A stretch of DNA of 64,000 nt. Source: Halocatena pleomorpha. Lineage in GTDB: Archaea > Halobacteriota > Halobacteria > Halobacteriales > Haloarculaceae. A program made the translations under genes and the position numbers. Shown here piece after piece: positions 1 through 9,042 of the stretch (within the stretch, counting starts at the first letter, position 1; the number at the start of each line of letters is the position of its first letter). The notes under the pieces are model-generated. The model had not been told where the DNA came from, did no database searches, and saw nothing but the letters and a program-made list of their open reading frames with translations. Where the stretch lies: the NCBI RefSeq assembly GCF_003862495.1, contig NZ_RRCH01000022.1:62001-126000 (forward strand), in the 5' to 3' direction.

Positions 1-610
1 ACTCGAACGCCCGAAACGCCGCAAGTTCTCCTGCCCGCGCGGCCATTGTCACGCTTCCCGCTATGCTCGCAGTCGAAGCGGTCGGGAGAAACACCTGTCC
101 CGCCTCCGTGTCACACATGGTTGCCACGTGGGCCGCGACCTCTGACGTTGGCAGCGAATCTGATTCGATCGCCAGCACCGCAAAGTCGAACGCGTCAGCG
201 TACTCCAACTGTCGAAACTCCTCCTCTGTGGCGACGAGCGCACGGGCGGGACCGCTCCCGAGTCCCTCATAAACAGGCTCGTCAGCGTCAGACGCCGATT
301 CACCACCGATCGACAACTCCCATCCAGCCTTCTGTGAGCAGAGCAACGAGAACGCTGGGTGGTCCGTCGAGAGATCGACAACGGGCCGCGGCGTTCCACC
401 GATTTCGGTCAGCGACGAACTCACGGTTGCTAATCCGGCGGTTTGGATCTCGGCAAGCAACAGTCCGGCTTCGGTCCCCCCGATCGCTTCGACGCCGAAA
501 TCGAGCACTGTCGTCCCCGATTCGAGTTCGTAGGCGTCGATCGCCAACTCCTCGGTGAAGTCGAGGGCTTCGTCTACGAGTTCGGTCGCCATCCGATTGA
601 GACTCTCCAT
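1..610 (-). CDS. mch: Methenyltetrahydromethanopterin cyclohydrolase, 3' end beyond window
   Basis: Translating the minus strand from the ATG at 608-610 gives 203 residues running off the left edge. They match the Mch family throughout: N-terminal MESLNRMATELVDEALDF, CSQKAGW at about 91-97, GSGPARAL at about 118-125, and PTASTASIAGSV near the edge. Mch interconverts 5,10-methenyl- and 5-formyl-tetrahydromethanopterin in methanogens; in haloarchaea, which are not methanogens, the homologue is presumed to act on a folate or related C1 carrier. An upstream in-frame GTG would add about 13 residues, but the family usually starts at the MES-type methionine. The next gene upstream lies 51 bases away on the same strand and may be cotranscribed. 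Confidence 0.9.
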   Translation of the reverse strand, partial: MESLNRMATELVDEALDFTEELAIDAYELESGTTVLDFGVEAIGGTEAGLLLAEIQTAGLATVSSSLTEIGGTPRPVVDLSTDHPAFSLLCSQKAGWELSIGGESASDADEPVYEGLGSGPARALVATEEEFRQLEYADAFDFAVLAIESDSLPTSEVAAHVATMCDTEAGQVFLPTASTASIAGSVTMAARAGELAAFRAFE

Positions 611-661
611 GTGCACACCTTCGGTGGGGAAGATAAATCGGTTGTTGGTCACGAGGACGCC

Positions 662-973
662 CTACCGTTCGCTCGACGCTTCCCGTCCTAAATGGCGCTC
701 GACGCTTTCGACCTTCTCGCTTGCCGATTGGTCGATCGTCCGTTTGTCGTCGATCTTTAACACTGTGCTCACCCGATCCCCTTCAACGGCCGTGTGGGCC
801 GCCTCGACCGCCGCGAACAGTTCGCTCACATCTGCCGCCTCGATCACGGTGCCCATCGGGTTCGTCTCGTACGACACGTCGAACCCTTCGAGTGCTTCCA
901 CTGCGTTGGCTACCTCCTCGCTCATGCTCTCCTCCTGTACCGGCGCGACGCTCAACAGCGCGATCACGGACAT
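662..973 (-). CDS. MTH1187/UPF0045-family thiamine-binding protein
   Basis: This 103-residue protein begins MSVIALLSVAPV and has the family features of MTH1187/YkoF-like proteins: a first strand ending in PV, a conserved SYETNPMGTVIEA segment at about 34-46, and the ending of a ferredoxin-like fold. Characterised relatives bind thiamine or an HMP-like ligand as oligomers; the cellular role is not settled. An in-frame ATG seven codons upstream (994) exists, but family members start at MS.I. It precedes mch on the same strand. The thiamine link is known for the family, not shown here. Confidence 0.85.
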   Translation of the reverse strand: MSVIALLSVAPVQEESMSEEVANAVEALEGFDVSYETNPMGTVIEAADVSELFAAVEAAHTAVEGDRVSTVLKIDDKRTIDQSASEKVESVERHLGREASSER

Positions 974-1121
974 AGTACCACGATACTCCCCCAACGGCCG
1001 TAAACGTGCTGCGTCGTGACGACTGTCTGTTCTGGGCGGCCGCAGTGTCGGAGACGATCAGGCGTGTGATCACTAACCACAAAATACTTGCACTATGTTA
1101 TTTTATGTTTTCTGAACAATA

Positions 1122-1991
1122 ATGGATGGCTATGATGTCCGTATGCGCGTCGCGATTGTCTGTGTAGTAGTACTCGTCGCGTTGGCTGGCTGTTTTGGCA
1201 CTGAACTCACGGCGAGTGATAGTGATGTCGGTAATATGGGTCCCGCAAATCCAGCTGACGCCGGGGCTGGGCAAGCGCAGGTGTCGGGAGAACCGAGCGG
1301 TTTGAACGCGTCGGCCCAGCGGTCGGTGGTCCGGACCGGGATCGTTCACAGTCAGGTCCCCGATTTCGATGCCGCACGAGAAAATCTCACGACGACGATC
1401 CGCACGCAGGGCGGCTACGTGAGTGATTCGACCGAGCGGACGGTCGGCTCGACCGAGACCCGACACACCAACGGTCGGGTCGTGTACCGCGTTCCTGCAG
1501 AGAACTTCACGGCTGCGCTCGACCGCGTCAAGCGAGAAGGTACGGTGATCCGATCGCGCACGAACACGTCGGACGTGACCGGACAGGTCGCTGATCTCAA
1601 CGCCCGGTTGCAGAATCTGCGTGCCCAGCGCAACCGCACCCGAACGCTGTACGAACAAGCCAACGACACGGAGGACGTGCTTGCGATCGGTGAACGACTC
1701 TCCTCAGTACAAGAACGGATCGAACGGCTCGAAGCCCGCCGGCAGGCGCTCACAGAGCGAGTCAGCTACGCGACCCTGACTGTCAGGCTCGAAGAGCCGA
1801 CGCCGACGAACGATAGGCCGCGTGCGTGGTATGAGACCGGTGTAGTAAACGCGTTTCTCGACGCCGCCAGCGGCGTTGTGGTCGCGGCGCGCGCCACTGT
1901 TGTTGGAACGGCGTACGCCCTCCCGTATCTCATCGCGTTCGGGCTTCCGCTGCTCGGTCTCGGTGCTCTACTCCGGCGATGGCGGGACTAA
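1122..1991 (+). CDS. DUF4349 lipoprotein, membrane-anchored
   Basis: The 289-residue product has a hydrophobic leader ending in a lipobox (LVALAGC, cysteine 24), so it is probably an exported lipoprotein. Next come a Ser/Ala/Gly-rich linker, a DUF4349 core (about 65-230) with RVVYRVPAENFTAALDRV, a coiled-coil stretch around 160-215 (ERLSSVQERIERLEARRQ), and one membrane helix near the C-terminus followed by RRWRD. The domain recurs in bacterial and archaeal surface proteins; its function is unknown. TATA-like sequence at 1097-1106 fits a start at 1122; an ATG at 1143 would give a shorter, also typical leader. It is divergent from the thiamine-binding protein gene. Confidence 0.8.
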   Translation: MDGYDVRMRVAIVCVVVLVALAGCFGTELTASDSDVGNMGPANPADAGAGQAQVSGEPSGLNASAQRSVVRTGIVHSQVPDFDAARENLTTTIRTQGGYVSDSTERTVGSTETRHTNGRVVYRVPAENFTAALDRVKREGTVIRSRTNTSDVTGQVADLNARLQNLRAQRNRTRTLYEQANDTEDVLAIGERLSSVQERIERLEARRQALTERVSYATLTVRLEEPTPTNDRPRAWYETGVVNAFLDAASGVVVAARATVVGTAYALPYLIAFGLPLLGLGALLRRWRD

Positions 1992-2055
1992 CGCTCTACT
2001 TGCTGGCTCAAATCCAGCTACCCGTTCACTCGCTCCGTAAAACTCAGCTCAATCA

Positions 2056-2126
2056 TGCGCTGGCTGGGATTTGAACCCAGGTTGTGACCATGGCAAGGTC
2101 ACGTGATACCACTACACTACCAGCGC
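2056..2126 (-). tRNA. tRNA-Gly (anticodon GCC)
   Basis: The minus strand folds into a full cloverleaf of 71 nt: acceptor stem GCGCTGG/CCAGCGC, D arm, anticodon stem TGACC/GGTCA with loop TTGCCAT giving anticodon GCC, and T arm CTGGG-TTCAAAT-CCCAG. The discriminator base is A, and CCA is not encoded, as is common in haloarchaea. No intron is seen. It lies between the DUF4349 gene and the ribosomal operon, on the opposite strand to both. Confidence 0.96.
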
Positions 2127-2155
2127 CCTCGACACTCTAACTCACAACGCTCACC

Positions 2156-2163
2156 AATAAAAA
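2156..2163 (-). promoter_or_regulatory. TATA box of tRNA-Gly
   Basis: On the minus strand this reads TTTTTATT, about 33 bases before the first base of the tRNA. That spacing suits an archaeal TATA element with a short leader removed by RNase P. Seen by spacing and composition only. Confidence 0.55.
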
Positions 2164-2260
2164 CGTACCGGACTACGGCCGTCGTGTCACCGATTCTCGA
2201 AGAGAGACTAACACGATACTGTTGTGTGTTGGTGTCTCAGCCCTGCGTCGAAGCGCTATG

Positions 2261-2268
2261 CTTTTATG
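2261..2268 (+). promoter_or_regulatory. Probable TATA box of the ribosomal operon
   Basis: The sequence CTTTTATG is preceded by a purine-containing BRE-like AAGCGC. It lies about 60 bases before the first start codon (2323), predicting a transcript start near 2290 and a leader of about 33 nt that contains a GCGAGG ribosome-binding-like site at 2305-2310. Inferred from spacing. Confidence 0.45.
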
Positions 2269-2322
2269 AGCGTATCAAGAACCTTGGGCACAGTCTAGTG
2301 GACAGCGAGGAAGCGAATCGGC

Positions 2323-3207
2323 ATGACAGTAACTGTACTTGTGCCGTCATCGCTGGTCCGGGAATCCCGAGACAAACGGGAAGCGACCCGCAAGCTCGGG
2401 TACGTTGCCCGCGCGGCAACGGTGTTCCGGATCGACCGCCTTGTCGTATACCCCGATTCTGACGGGGAACGCAGGTGGGGTGGCGGGTTCGTTCGTACCG
2501 TTCTGGCCTACGCGGCCACACCCCCCTACCTTCGAAAGGAGGTGTGGGGACGGCGCGACGAACTAGAGTACGTTGGTGTGTTGCCGCCGCTCCACGCTGT
2601 CGCACAGACCGGCTCCGGATCGAACGGTTCGGGGTCGTTAAGACAGGGAATCGTGACTGAGGTCGGATCTGACGGGCGCGTCCGGGTCAATTGCGGCCTG
2701 CAACACCCGATCTCCCTCCTCGTACCACCGTCTCAGACGGTCGAAGAGGGAGAGCGCGTTACTATCAGGATCTCTTCGAGACAGCCTCTGCGTGCGCGGA
2801 TCGTTGACGACGAGCCGCCCGGAGTGAATGTCGAACAAGCGGAGTTAGACGAAGTCCTCACCCGCCCCGATAGCGGACTCCGTATCGCGTCATCGCGGTA
2901 CGGTGAGGTACTCACGCTCTCGTTGCTCGGTGATCTTCGTCAACGGTTAGTTGACACCGATACCGGTGTCCAGACCGGTACTGACAAGCGAACGTACACA
3001 GTTGCGTTCGGTGCACCCGAGCGGGGGCTGCCGGAGATCTGTGGCATCGACCCAACAGCGGTCGGCCAGCGAGACACGTCGGACGATACACGACCGGACA
3101 GGTCCCGGTTCGACCTCTGGCTCAATACGGTTCCGAATCAGGGCAGCGAGACGGTGCGAACGGAAGAAGCGATGTTCGCAACGCTCGCCTGTCTCAATCT
3201 GAAGTGA
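2323..3207 (+). CDS. SPOUT-family RNA methyltransferase (first gene of ribosomal operon)
   Basis: The 294-residue protein matches the archaeal/eukaryotic SPOUT family once called DUF171 (SPOUT1/C9orf114-like), with the N-terminal strand-helix pattern TVTVLVPSSL, an inserted OB-like segment (about 105-165), and the C-terminal knotted region including GLRIASSRYG and TYTVAFGAPERGLPEI. Family members are predicted or shown to methylate RNA using S-adenosylmethionine, probably rRNA or tRNA. The gene conventionally sits just before rpl3 in euryarchaeal S10 operons, as here (10-base gap). The target in this organism is not known. Confidence 0.88.
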   Translation: MTVTVLVPSSLVRESRDKREATRKLGYVARAATVFRIDRLVVYPDSDGERRWGGGFVRTVLAYAATPPYLRKEVWGRRDELEYVGVLPPLHAVAQTGSGSNGSGSLRQGIVTEVGSDGRVRVNCGLQHPISLLVPPSQTVEEGERVTIRISSRQPLRARIVDDEPPGVNVEQAELDEVLTRPDSGLRIASSRYGEVLTLSLLGDLRQRLVDTDTGVQTGTDKRTYTVAFGAPERGLPEICGIDPTAVGQRDTSDDTRPDRSRFDLWLNTVPNQGSETVRTEEAMFATLACLNLK

Positions 3208-3217
3208 GTGTTGAACT

Positions 3218-4234
3218 ATGCCAACGCCAAGCAGACCACGAAAAGGCTCGATGGGCTTCAGCCCGCGTGTCCGCGCGTCGAGCGAGGTGCCACGAATCAG
3301 CACCTGGCCCGACGACGACGGACAGGTGGGGGTACAGGGGTTTGCCGGCTACAAGGCCGGCATGTCCCACGTCGTGATGATCAACGACGAGCCCGATTCC
3401 CCACAAGAGGGGATGGAAGAGACCGTCCCCGTGACGGTCGTCGAGACCCCGCCAATGCGCGCGGTTGCCGTTCGAGCCTACGAGACGACGCCGTACGGCC
3501 AGCGCCCGCTCACGGAGATCTGGACCGACGAGGTTCACGACGATCTTGCACGCGCAGTCGATCTCCCCGAAGAGCGCGGCGACAGCCAGCAGCGAGAACA
3601 GACCGTTCGGGACGCGCTCGAATCGGGCGATCTCGGTGGTGTGCGTTTGATCACCCACACCCTGCCGGGAGCGCTTTCGAGCGTTCCGAAACGAAAGCCA
3701 GACGTGATGGAGACGCGCGTCGGGGGTAGCACCCTCGAAGAACGTCTTGAGTTCGCCTTGGAACTGCTCGACGACGGCGGCGAACACACCGTTTCGGACG
3801 TGTTCCGAGCGGGTGAGTACGCCGACATCGCTGGCGTCACCAAGGGGAGCGGGACACAAGGTCCCGTCAAGCGGTGGGGCGTCCAAAAGCGCAAGGGCAA
3901 ACACGCCCGACAAGGCTGGAAACGACGGATCGGTAACCTCGGTCCGTGGAACCCCTCGCGTGTGCGATCGACGGTTCCGCAGCAGGGTCAGATGGGCTAT
4001 CACCAGCGGACGGAACTGAACAAACGCATCATCTCCATCGGTGACGAGGACGTGACGCCCGACGGCGGCTTCATCAACTACGGCGAGGTCGACGGCGAGT
4101 ATCTCCTCGTCAAGGGATCGGTTCCCGGTCCGAAACAGCGCCTCATCCGGTTTCGTCCCGCGGTGCGGCCGAACGACCAACCGCGCCTCGATCCGGAGGT
4201 TCGGTACGTCTCTACGGAGAGTGACCAAGGATGA
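3218..4234 (+). CDS. rpl3: Ribosomal protein uL3
   Basis: The 338-residue protein is full length for archaeal L3. It opens MPTPSRPRKGSMGFSPR and contains the core AGYKAGMSHV and the W-finger/peptidyl-transferase loop region RWGVQKRKGKHARQGWKR (about 212-229). L3 binds the 3' end of 23S rRNA and reaches towards the peptidyl-transferase centre. Its stop overlaps the start of rpl4 in an ATGA, indicating translational coupling. Confidence 0.97.
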   Translation: MPTPSRPRKGSMGFSPRVRASSEVPRISTWPDDDGQVGVQGFAGYKAGMSHVVMINDEPDSPQEGMEETVPVTVVETPPMRAVAVRAYETTPYGQRPLTEIWTDEVHDDLARAVDLPEERGDSQQREQTVRDALESGDLGGVRLITHTLPGALSSVPKRKPDVMETRVGGSTLEERLEFALELLDDGGEHTVSDVFRAGEYADIAGVTKGSGTQGPVKRWGVQKRKGKHARQGWKRRIGNLGPWNPSRVRSTVPQQGQMGYHQRTELNKRIISIGDEDVTPDGGFINYGEVDGEYLLVKGSVPGPKQRLIRFRPAVRPNDQPRLDPEVRYVSTESDQG

Positions 4235-4974
4235 ACGCAACAGTACGCGATCTCGACGGCAACGAAGCGGGGGAGATCGAACTCCCCGGCGTGTTCGAGA
4301 CGACACACCGCCCCGACCTTATCGAGCGTGCGGTGCGAGCCGCTCGGGCCAACCGCTCCCAGGACTACGGTGCGGACGAGTACGCCGGTATGCGAACGCC
4401 GGCGGAATCGTTCGGCAGCGGCCGGGGCATGGCCCACGTTCCGCGCCAGAACAGCGTCGGTCGGCGCGTCCCACAAACCGTTGGCGGTCGACGGGCACAC
4501 CCCCCGAAAACCGACACGGATCGTGGCGAGAAGATCAACGACAAGGAACGCACCCTTGCCATCCACAGCGCGCTCGCGGCGACGACCGATACTGAACTCG
4601 TCACCGAGCGCGGCCACCAGTTCGAGGATGTCGATGTGCCGGTGGTCGTCACCGACGAGTTCGAAGAACTCGTCAAAACCAAAGCGGTCGTCGAGCTGCT
4701 CGAAACCCTCGGACTGCACGCCGACATCGAGCGCGCCGAGGACGGTACGAGCGTCCGCGCCGGTCGCGGGACGACACGCGGTCGGAAATACAAGCGACCG
4801 AAGTCGATCCTCTTTGTGACGAGCGAGGAGCCATCAAAAGCGGCCCGCAACCTCGCGGGAGCCGACGTGGCAACCGCACGCGAAGTCAACGCCGAGGATC
4901 TCGCACCTGGTGGTCACGCCGGACGGCTCACCGTCTTCACCGAAAGCGCGATCGAAGAGGTGAATAAACGATGA
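4231..4974 (+). CDS. rpl4: Ribosomal protein uL4
   Basis: The 247-residue protein begins MNATVRDLDGNEAGEIELP and includes the extended loop that lines the exit tunnel (FGSGRGMAHVPR, about 64-75) and the PKSILFVTSEEPS region near 190. Length and order agree with archaeal L4 (L1e). Start overlaps rpl3 by four bases and its stop overlaps rpl23 by four bases, so translation of the three is probably coupled. Confidence 0.97.
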   Translation: MNATVRDLDGNEAGEIELPGVFETTHRPDLIERAVRAARANRSQDYGADEYAGMRTPAESFGSGRGMAHVPRQNSVGRRVPQTVGGRRAHPPKTDTDRGEKINDKERTLAIHSALAATTDTELVTERGHQFEDVDVPVVVTDEFEELVKTKAVVELLETLGLHADIERAEDGTSVRAGRGTTRGRKYKRPKSILFVTSEEPSKAARNLAGADVATAREVNAEDLAPGGHAGRLTVFTESAIEEVNKR

Positions 4975-5234
4975 CATCAACGACGAACATCATCCGTCAT
5001 CCGAACGTGACTGAAAAGGCGATGGACAAGATGGACTTCGAGAACAAACTGGAGTTCGTCGTCGCTCTCGACGCTTCGAAGCCGGAAATCAAGTCGGCGC
5101 TCGCAGAGCAGTTCGACATCGCCGTCGAGAACGTCACAACGCAGGTAACGCCCAATGGAACGAAAAAGGCCACTGTGCGCCTGTCCGAGGACGACGACGC
5201 ACAGGAGGTCGCTTCACGCATCGGGGTGTTCTAA
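4971..5234 (+). CDS. rpl23: Ribosomal protein uL23
   Basis: This 87-residue protein starts with the typical NIIRHPNVTEKAMDKM segment and ends with the beta hairpin motif TKKATVRLSEDDDA. L23 sits at the exit of the ribosomal tunnel and is a docking point for the signal recognition particle and the Sec translocon. A GAGGTGA ribosome-binding site lies inside the end of rpl4, just before the overlapping ATG. Confidence 0.97.
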   Translation: MTSTTNIIRHPNVTEKAMDKMDFENKLEFVVALDASKPEIKSALAEQFDIAVENVTTQVTPNGTKKATVRLSEDDDAQEVASRIGVF

Positions 5235-5236
5235 CG

Positions 5237-5965
5237 ATGGGACGACGCATTCTCGGTCAACGGCGTGGTCGCGGGACACCGACGTTCCGTGCACCGTCGC
5301 ACCGATATAAAGCTGATCTCTCCCACCGCAACGAGGAGACTGACGACGATGTCATCGCCGGGACGATCGTCGACATCGAGCACGATCCGGCGCGCTCTGC
5401 GCCCGTCGCGGCTGTCGAGTTCGAGGACGGCGATCAGCGCCTTGTGCTCGCCCCTGAAGGGATCGCCGTCGGTGAGGAGATCCAGATCGGTATCAGCGCG
5501 GAGATTTCGCCGGGGAACACGCTTCCACTCCGGGAGATCCCGGAGGGCGTTCCGGTGTGTAACGTTGAGCGCCAACCCGGTGACGGCGGCAAGTTCGCCC
5601 GATCGTCGGGCGTGAACGCAACGTTGCTCACCCACGACCGCGACGCTGCGGTCGTGCAACTCCCCAGCGGCGAGGTCCGACGGCTGTCACCCGACTGTCG
5701 CGCCACGATCGGCGTGGTCGCAGGCGGTGGCCGGACGGAAAAGCCGCTCGTAAAAGCCGGAAAGCAGCACCACAAGATGCGTGCGCGTGGCACCAAGTGG
5801 CCGCGCGTTCGCGGGGTGGCGATGAACGCGGTCGATCACCCGTTCGGTGGCGGTGGTCGGCAACACCCCGGTCGACCGAAAAGCGTCTCTCGGGACGCAC
5901 CGCCCGGACGAAAGGTCGGTGACATCGCGTCTCGGCGTACCGGTACAACCGGCAAAGGGAACTAA
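5237..5965 (+). CDS. rpl2: Ribosomal protein uL2
   Basis: The 242-residue protein begins [20 protein letters not shown], typical for archaeal L2. The C-terminal motif [12 protein letters not shown] near 208-219 holds the conserved histidine of the family, close to the peptidyl-transferase centre, followed by [11 protein letters not shown]. It starts two bases after rpl23 ends and lies six bases before rps19. Confidence 0.97.
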   Translation: MGRRILGQRRGRGTPTFRAPSHRYKADLSHRNEETDDDVIAGTIVDIEHDPARSAPVAAVEFEDGDQRLVLAPEGIAVGEEIQIGISAEISPGNTLPLREIPEGVPVCNVERQPGDGGKFARSSGVNATLLTHDRDAAVVQLPSGEVRRLSPDCRATIGVVAGGGRTEKPLVKAGKQHHKMRARGTKWPRVRGVAMNAVDHPFGGGGRQHPGRPKSVSRDAPPGRKVGDIASRRTGTTGKGN

Positions 5966-5970
5966 CAACC

Positions 5971-6402
5971 ATGTCGAATTCGGACTACCAGATCGGCCGC
6001 GACTCCGATGAGGAGTTCACCTATCGTGGCCATACGCTGTCAGAACTCCGGGAGATGGAGCTTTCGGAGTTCGCGGAACTGCTCCCCGCACGGAAGCGGC
6101 GAACCATCAAACGCGGTCTGACCACCGAGCAGCAGAAACTGTTCGAGAAGGCGACTGAGCGCGACGCTGAGGAGTCAGCGAACCGACCGCTCCGGACACA
6201 CCTGCGTGACATGCCGATTCTGCCGGAATTCGTTGAGAAGACGTTTGCCGTCTACAACGGTGAGGAGTTCAAGCGGGTGTACGTTGAACCGGAGATGCTC
6301 GGTCATTACCTGGGTGAGTTCGTACTGACCCGACAGTCTGTCGAACACGGTCAGGCCGGCATTGGCGCGACACGCTCCTCGAAGTTCGTGCCACTCAAAT
6401 AA
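5971..6402 (+). CDS. rps19: Ribosomal protein uS19
   Basis: The 143-residue archaeal-length S19 has the N-terminal extension ([12 protein letters not shown]) found in archaea and eukaryotes, the KRGL basic segment, and the conserved C-terminal HYLGEF and [10 protein letters not shown]. It contacts 16S rRNA in the head of the small subunit. ATG at 5971 follows the rpl2 stop by five bases. Confidence 0.96.
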   Translation: MSNSDYQIGRDSDEEFTYRGHTLSELREMELSEFAELLPARKRRTIKRGLTTEQQKLFEKATERDAEESANRPLRTHLRDMPILPEFVEKTFAVYNGEEFKRVYVEPEMLGHYLGEFVLTRQSVEHGQAGIGATRSSKFVPLK

Positions 6403-6403
6403 T

Positions 6404-6865
6404 ATGGGAATCAGCTACAGTGTCGACGCGGATCCGGACACCACGGCGAAAGCGATGCTCCGGGAGCGTCACATGAGCCACAAGCACAGCAAGGAGATTG
6501 CCCGCGAGATCAAGGGAATGACCGCTGGCGACGCGATCGAGTACCTCGAAGCCGTGATCGCTGGTGAGCAGTCCGTCCCGTTCAAATCTCACAACAGCGG
6601 CGTGGGTCACCGAAAAGACATCGACGGCTGGGACGCCGGCCGGTACCCCGAAAAGGCAACCGACGCGTTCCTTGATCTGCTGGAGAACGGCGTTTCGAAC
6701 GCCGATCATCAGGGATTCGACGGCGAGTCGATGCAAATCGAGCACGTCGCAGCGCACAAGGTCGGTGAAAGCCCCGGCCGACAGCCCCGGGCGTTCGGTC
6801 GCGCGACCGAATGGAACACGCCCCAAGTCGATGTTGAACTCGTCTTGAGTGAGGTGACTGAATAA
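6404..6865 (+). CDS. rpl22: Ribosomal protein uL22
   Basis: This 153-residue protein starts MGISYSVDADPDTTAKAM at 6404, one base after the rps19 stop; a longer reading frame upstream overlaps rps19 and is not used. HMSHKHSKEIAREIKGM (about 24-40) and the tunnel-hairpin region GRQPRAFGRA are typical. The stop overlaps the start of rps3 (TAATG). Confidence 0.96.
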   Translation: MGISYSVDADPDTTAKAMLRERHMSHKHSKEIAREIKGMTAGDAIEYLEAVIAGEQSVPFKSHNSGVGHRKDIDGWDAGRYPEKATDAFLDLLENGVSNADHQGFDGESMQIEHVAAHKVGESPGRQPRAFGRATEWNTPQVDVELVLSEVTE

Positions 6866-7794
6866 TGGCAGATGAGCAACAATTCATCGAGAACGGCATT
6901 CAGCGGACCCAGATAAACGAGTTCTTCCAAGAAGAACTCGATCGAGCGGGGTATGGCGGCATGGAAGTCGCTCAGACCCCGATGGGGACCCAGATCGTTC
7001 TGAAAGCCGAAAAGCCGGGAATGGTCATCGGCAAGGGCGGAAAGAACATTCGGAAGATCACCTCAGAACTCGAAGAGCGCTTCGATCTCGACGATCCACA
7101 GATCGACGTTCAGGAAGTCGATGAGCCGGATCTGAACGCTCAGATCGTTGCTGATCGGCTCGCGAACGCCCTCGAACGCGGGTGGTACTTCCGGAAGGCG
7201 GGCCACACCACGATCGATCGGATCATGGATTCGGGTGCGCTCGGCGCGGAAATCGTCCTTTCAGGGAAAGTCACCGGCGCGCGCTCGCGCGTCGAGAAGT
7301 TCAACCGTGGCTACATCAAGCACAACGGCGAACCGGCCGACGACATCGTTGACGACGGCCAAAGCGTCGCAGTGATGAAGCTCGGTACGATCGGTGTGAC
7401 AGTGAAGATCATCCCGCCCCACGCCGAGCTGCCCGACGACTTCCAGGTTCACGAGGATGTCGACGTGTCCGATTACATCGTCGAACCCGAAGAGGAAGGC
7501 GTCGAGGAACTGCTCGCTGGGGAGGAAGACACCGCCGCCGAGGCCCAAGCCGCCGAAGACGCCGAGATCACCGACGCGTCGACGACAGCGACCGAGCCGG
7601 AATCGACTGACGTTCCCGAAGAAGTCATCGAGGAGGCCGTTCCGGACGAAGAGGTACAGGAACCAGCCCCCGACGCGGAGATCGAGGAGGAACTCGACGA
7701 ACTCGATGAAGAAGTCGAAACCGAAGCTGAGGAGTTGCTGTCCGAGATGGAAGACGAAGACGAAGGCGAAGACGATGAGGAGGTGCAAGGGTAA
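6865..7794 (+). CDS. rps3: Ribosomal protein uS3 with acidic C-terminal tail
   Basis: The 309-residue protein has a KH domain with its GKGG loop at 56-59 ([12 protein letters not shown]) and the S3 C-terminal domain up to about 200. The last hundred or so residues are an Asp/Glu/Ala-rich tail of low complexity (for example [18 protein letters not shown]-like runs). Such tails on S3 are known in haloarchaea and fit a high-salt cytoplasm. A GAGGTGA site precedes the ATG within rpl22. Confidence 0.95.
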   Translation: MADEQQFIENGIQRTQINEFFQEELDRAGYGGMEVAQTPMGTQIVLKAEKPGMVIGKGGKNIRKITSELEERFDLDDPQIDVQEVDEPDLNAQIVADRLANALERGWYFRKAGHTTIDRIMDSGALGAEIVLSGKVTGARSRVEKFNRGYIKHNGEPADDIVDDGQSVAVMKLGTIGVTVKIIPPHAELPDDFQVHEDVDVSDYIVEPEEEGVEELLAGEEDTAAEAQAAEDAEITDASTTATEPESTDVPEEVIEEAVPDEEVQEPAPDAEIEEELDELDEEVETEAEELLSEMEDEDEGEDDEEVQG

Positions 7795-8006
7795 TGGCGA
7801 TCTACCGCGCCGAAGAGTTGCGGGACATGACGCCGGCAGAGCGCCAGAACGCGCTGGACGATCTTGAAACGGAGCTGCTCAACGATCGTGCTGTCCAGGC
7901 GACGGGTGGAGCGCCCGACAACCCAGGACGGATCAAGGAGATCCGCCGGACGATCGCGCGGATCAAGACGATCCAGCGCGAGGAAGGCGACAACACGGAC
8001 GAATAG
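7794..8006 (+). CDS. rpl29: Ribosomal protein uL29
   Basis: The 70-residue helical hairpin protein starts [17 protein letters not shown] and carries the family's [16 protein letters not shown] motif near 45-60. It lies near the tunnel exit next to L23. A strong GAGGAGGTG ribosome-binding site lies within the end of rps3, and its ATG overlaps the rps3 stop. Confidence 0.96.
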   Translation: MAIYRAEELRDMTPAERQNALDDLETELLNDRAVQATGGAPDNPGRIKEIRRTIARIKTIQREEGDNTDE

Positions 8007-8012
8007 ACAACA

Positions 8013-8297
8013 ATGCTAACTGCCGAGACCCTCCCACGACACGAACTCATCGGCCTGCGCGTGCGGGTCGTCGAGTCGTCGGACTCGACACTGGTCGGGT
8101 GTGAGGGATCCGTCGTCATGGAGACGGCGAACACCCTCACCGTTAGAGCAGGGTCTCGGACGCGGCAGGTGCCAAAGGCCGTCGTGACGCTTGAGTTCGC
8201 GCTTCCGGACGGTGAGTACGTCACCGTCGACGGCGAGCGTCTACTCACACGCCCGGCCCGCCGCACCGAACGCACTGGAGGTTCACAATGGCAATAG
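8013..8297 (+). CDS. rnp1: RNase P protein component 1 (Rpp29/Pop4 family)
   Basis: The 94-residue protein has the Sm-like fold signature of archaeal Rnp1: LPRHELIGLRVRVVESSD, then GCEGSVVMETANTLTV and KAVVTLEF. It is one of the archaeal RNase P proteins and, with Rpp21, supports substrate recognition by the RNA. The position between rpl29 and rps17 is the usual euryarchaeal one. Its 3' end overlaps the start of rps17 by ten bases, with a GGAGGT site at 8278-8283. Confidence 0.94.
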   Translation: MLTAETLPRHELIGLRVRVVESSDSTLVGCEGSVVMETANTLTVRAGSRTRQVPKAVVTLEFALPDGEYVTVDGERLLTRPARRTERTGGSQWQ

Positions 8298-8638
8298 GAC
8301 TCGACGTAGCACAACCGCCGGAACCCGAAAATCCGGAGGACTACGATTACGAAACGTGCCCATTCCACGGTAGCTTGTCCGTTCGCGGACAAGTAATCGA
8401 GGGACGGGTCGTTTCGACGGAGATGCAACGCACCGTCATCGTCGAGCGGGAGTACGAGGTTAAGGTGCCGAAGTACGACCGCCAGATGAAGCGACGATCG
8501 CGCATTCCGGCTCACGTGCCGGAGGTGCTCGAACCGCTCTCGACTGGCGATGACGTGAAAATAGCCGAAACGCGACCGCTCTCGAAGACGAAATCCCACG
8601 TGGTCGTGGAAGTCGCCTCTGACGGAGGTGAGGACTGA
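8288..8638 (+). CDS. rps17: Ribosomal protein uS17
   Basis: The 116-residue OB-fold protein has the archaeal N-terminal extension with [16 protein letters not shown] (about 25-40), [14 protein letters not shown], and the conserved [28 protein letters not shown] core (only partly listed here by motif). It is a primary 16S rRNA-binding protein. The start lies inside rnp1; the stop overlaps the rpl14 start (TGATG). Confidence 0.95.
   Translation: MAIGLDVAQPPEPENPEDYDYETCPFHGSLSVRGQVIEGRVVSTEMQRTVIVEREYEVKVPKYDRQMKRRSRIPAHVPEVLEPLSTGDDVKIAETRPLSKTKSHVVVEVASDGGED
8624..8631 (+). promoter_or_regulatory. Strong ribosome-binding site for rpl14
   Basis: GGAGGTGA is fully complementary to the expected end of haloarchaeal 16S rRNA and lies seven bases before the rpl14 ATG, inside rps17. 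Similar sites precede rpl29, rps17, rpl5, rps14 and rpl19e, so internal genes of this operon use Shine-Dalgarno initiation, whereas many single genes in the window look leaderless. Confidence 0.8.
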
Positions 8639-9036
8639 TGCGTGCGCTCAACGCGGACGTAACCCAAGGTCTCGAAAAGGGATCGCTCGTCACGTGTGCA
8701 GACAACACGGGCGCGCGTGAACTGAAGGTCACCAGTGTCGACGGCTACGGTGGCACGAAAAACCGCCATCCAAAAGCCGGACTCGGTGATCTCATCACCG
8801 TCTCGGTCACCAAGGGGACCCCGGAAATGCGCCGTCAGGTGCTCAAGGCGGTTGTCGTTCGCCAGCGAAAGGCGATCCGACGACCGGACGGGACCCGCGT
8901 GAAGTTCGAAGACAACGCGGCGGTCATCGTGGACGAGAACCACGATCCCCGTGGGACCGAGATCAAAGGCCCGATCGCACGGGAGGTCGCAGAACGGTTC
9001 GGCAGTGTCGCCAGCACGGCGACGATGATCGTGTAA
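8638..9036 (+). CDS. rpl14: Ribosomal protein uL14
   Basis: The 132-residue protein contains the signature segment [15 protein letters not shown] (about 21-35), [12 protein letters not shown]-like residues, and the C-terminal [19 protein letters not shown]14 forms part of the intersubunit bridge and the factor-binding side of the large subunit. Its ATG overlaps the rps17 stop and it is followed after six bases by rpl24. Confidence 0.97.
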   Translation: MRALNADVTQGLEKGSLVTCADNTGARELKVTSVDGYGGTKNRHPKAGLGDLITVSVTKGTPEMRRQVLKAVVVRQRKAIRRPDGTRVKFEDNAAVIVDENHDPRGTEIKGPIAREVAERFGSVASTATMIV

Positions 9037-9042
9037 AGAACC

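Noticed and set aside
7457-7867. Basic Arg/Lys/Pro-rich open frame over the end of rps3
   Set aside because: It is the plus-one frame of the acidic rps3 tail; the biased product is a result of GA-rich codons.
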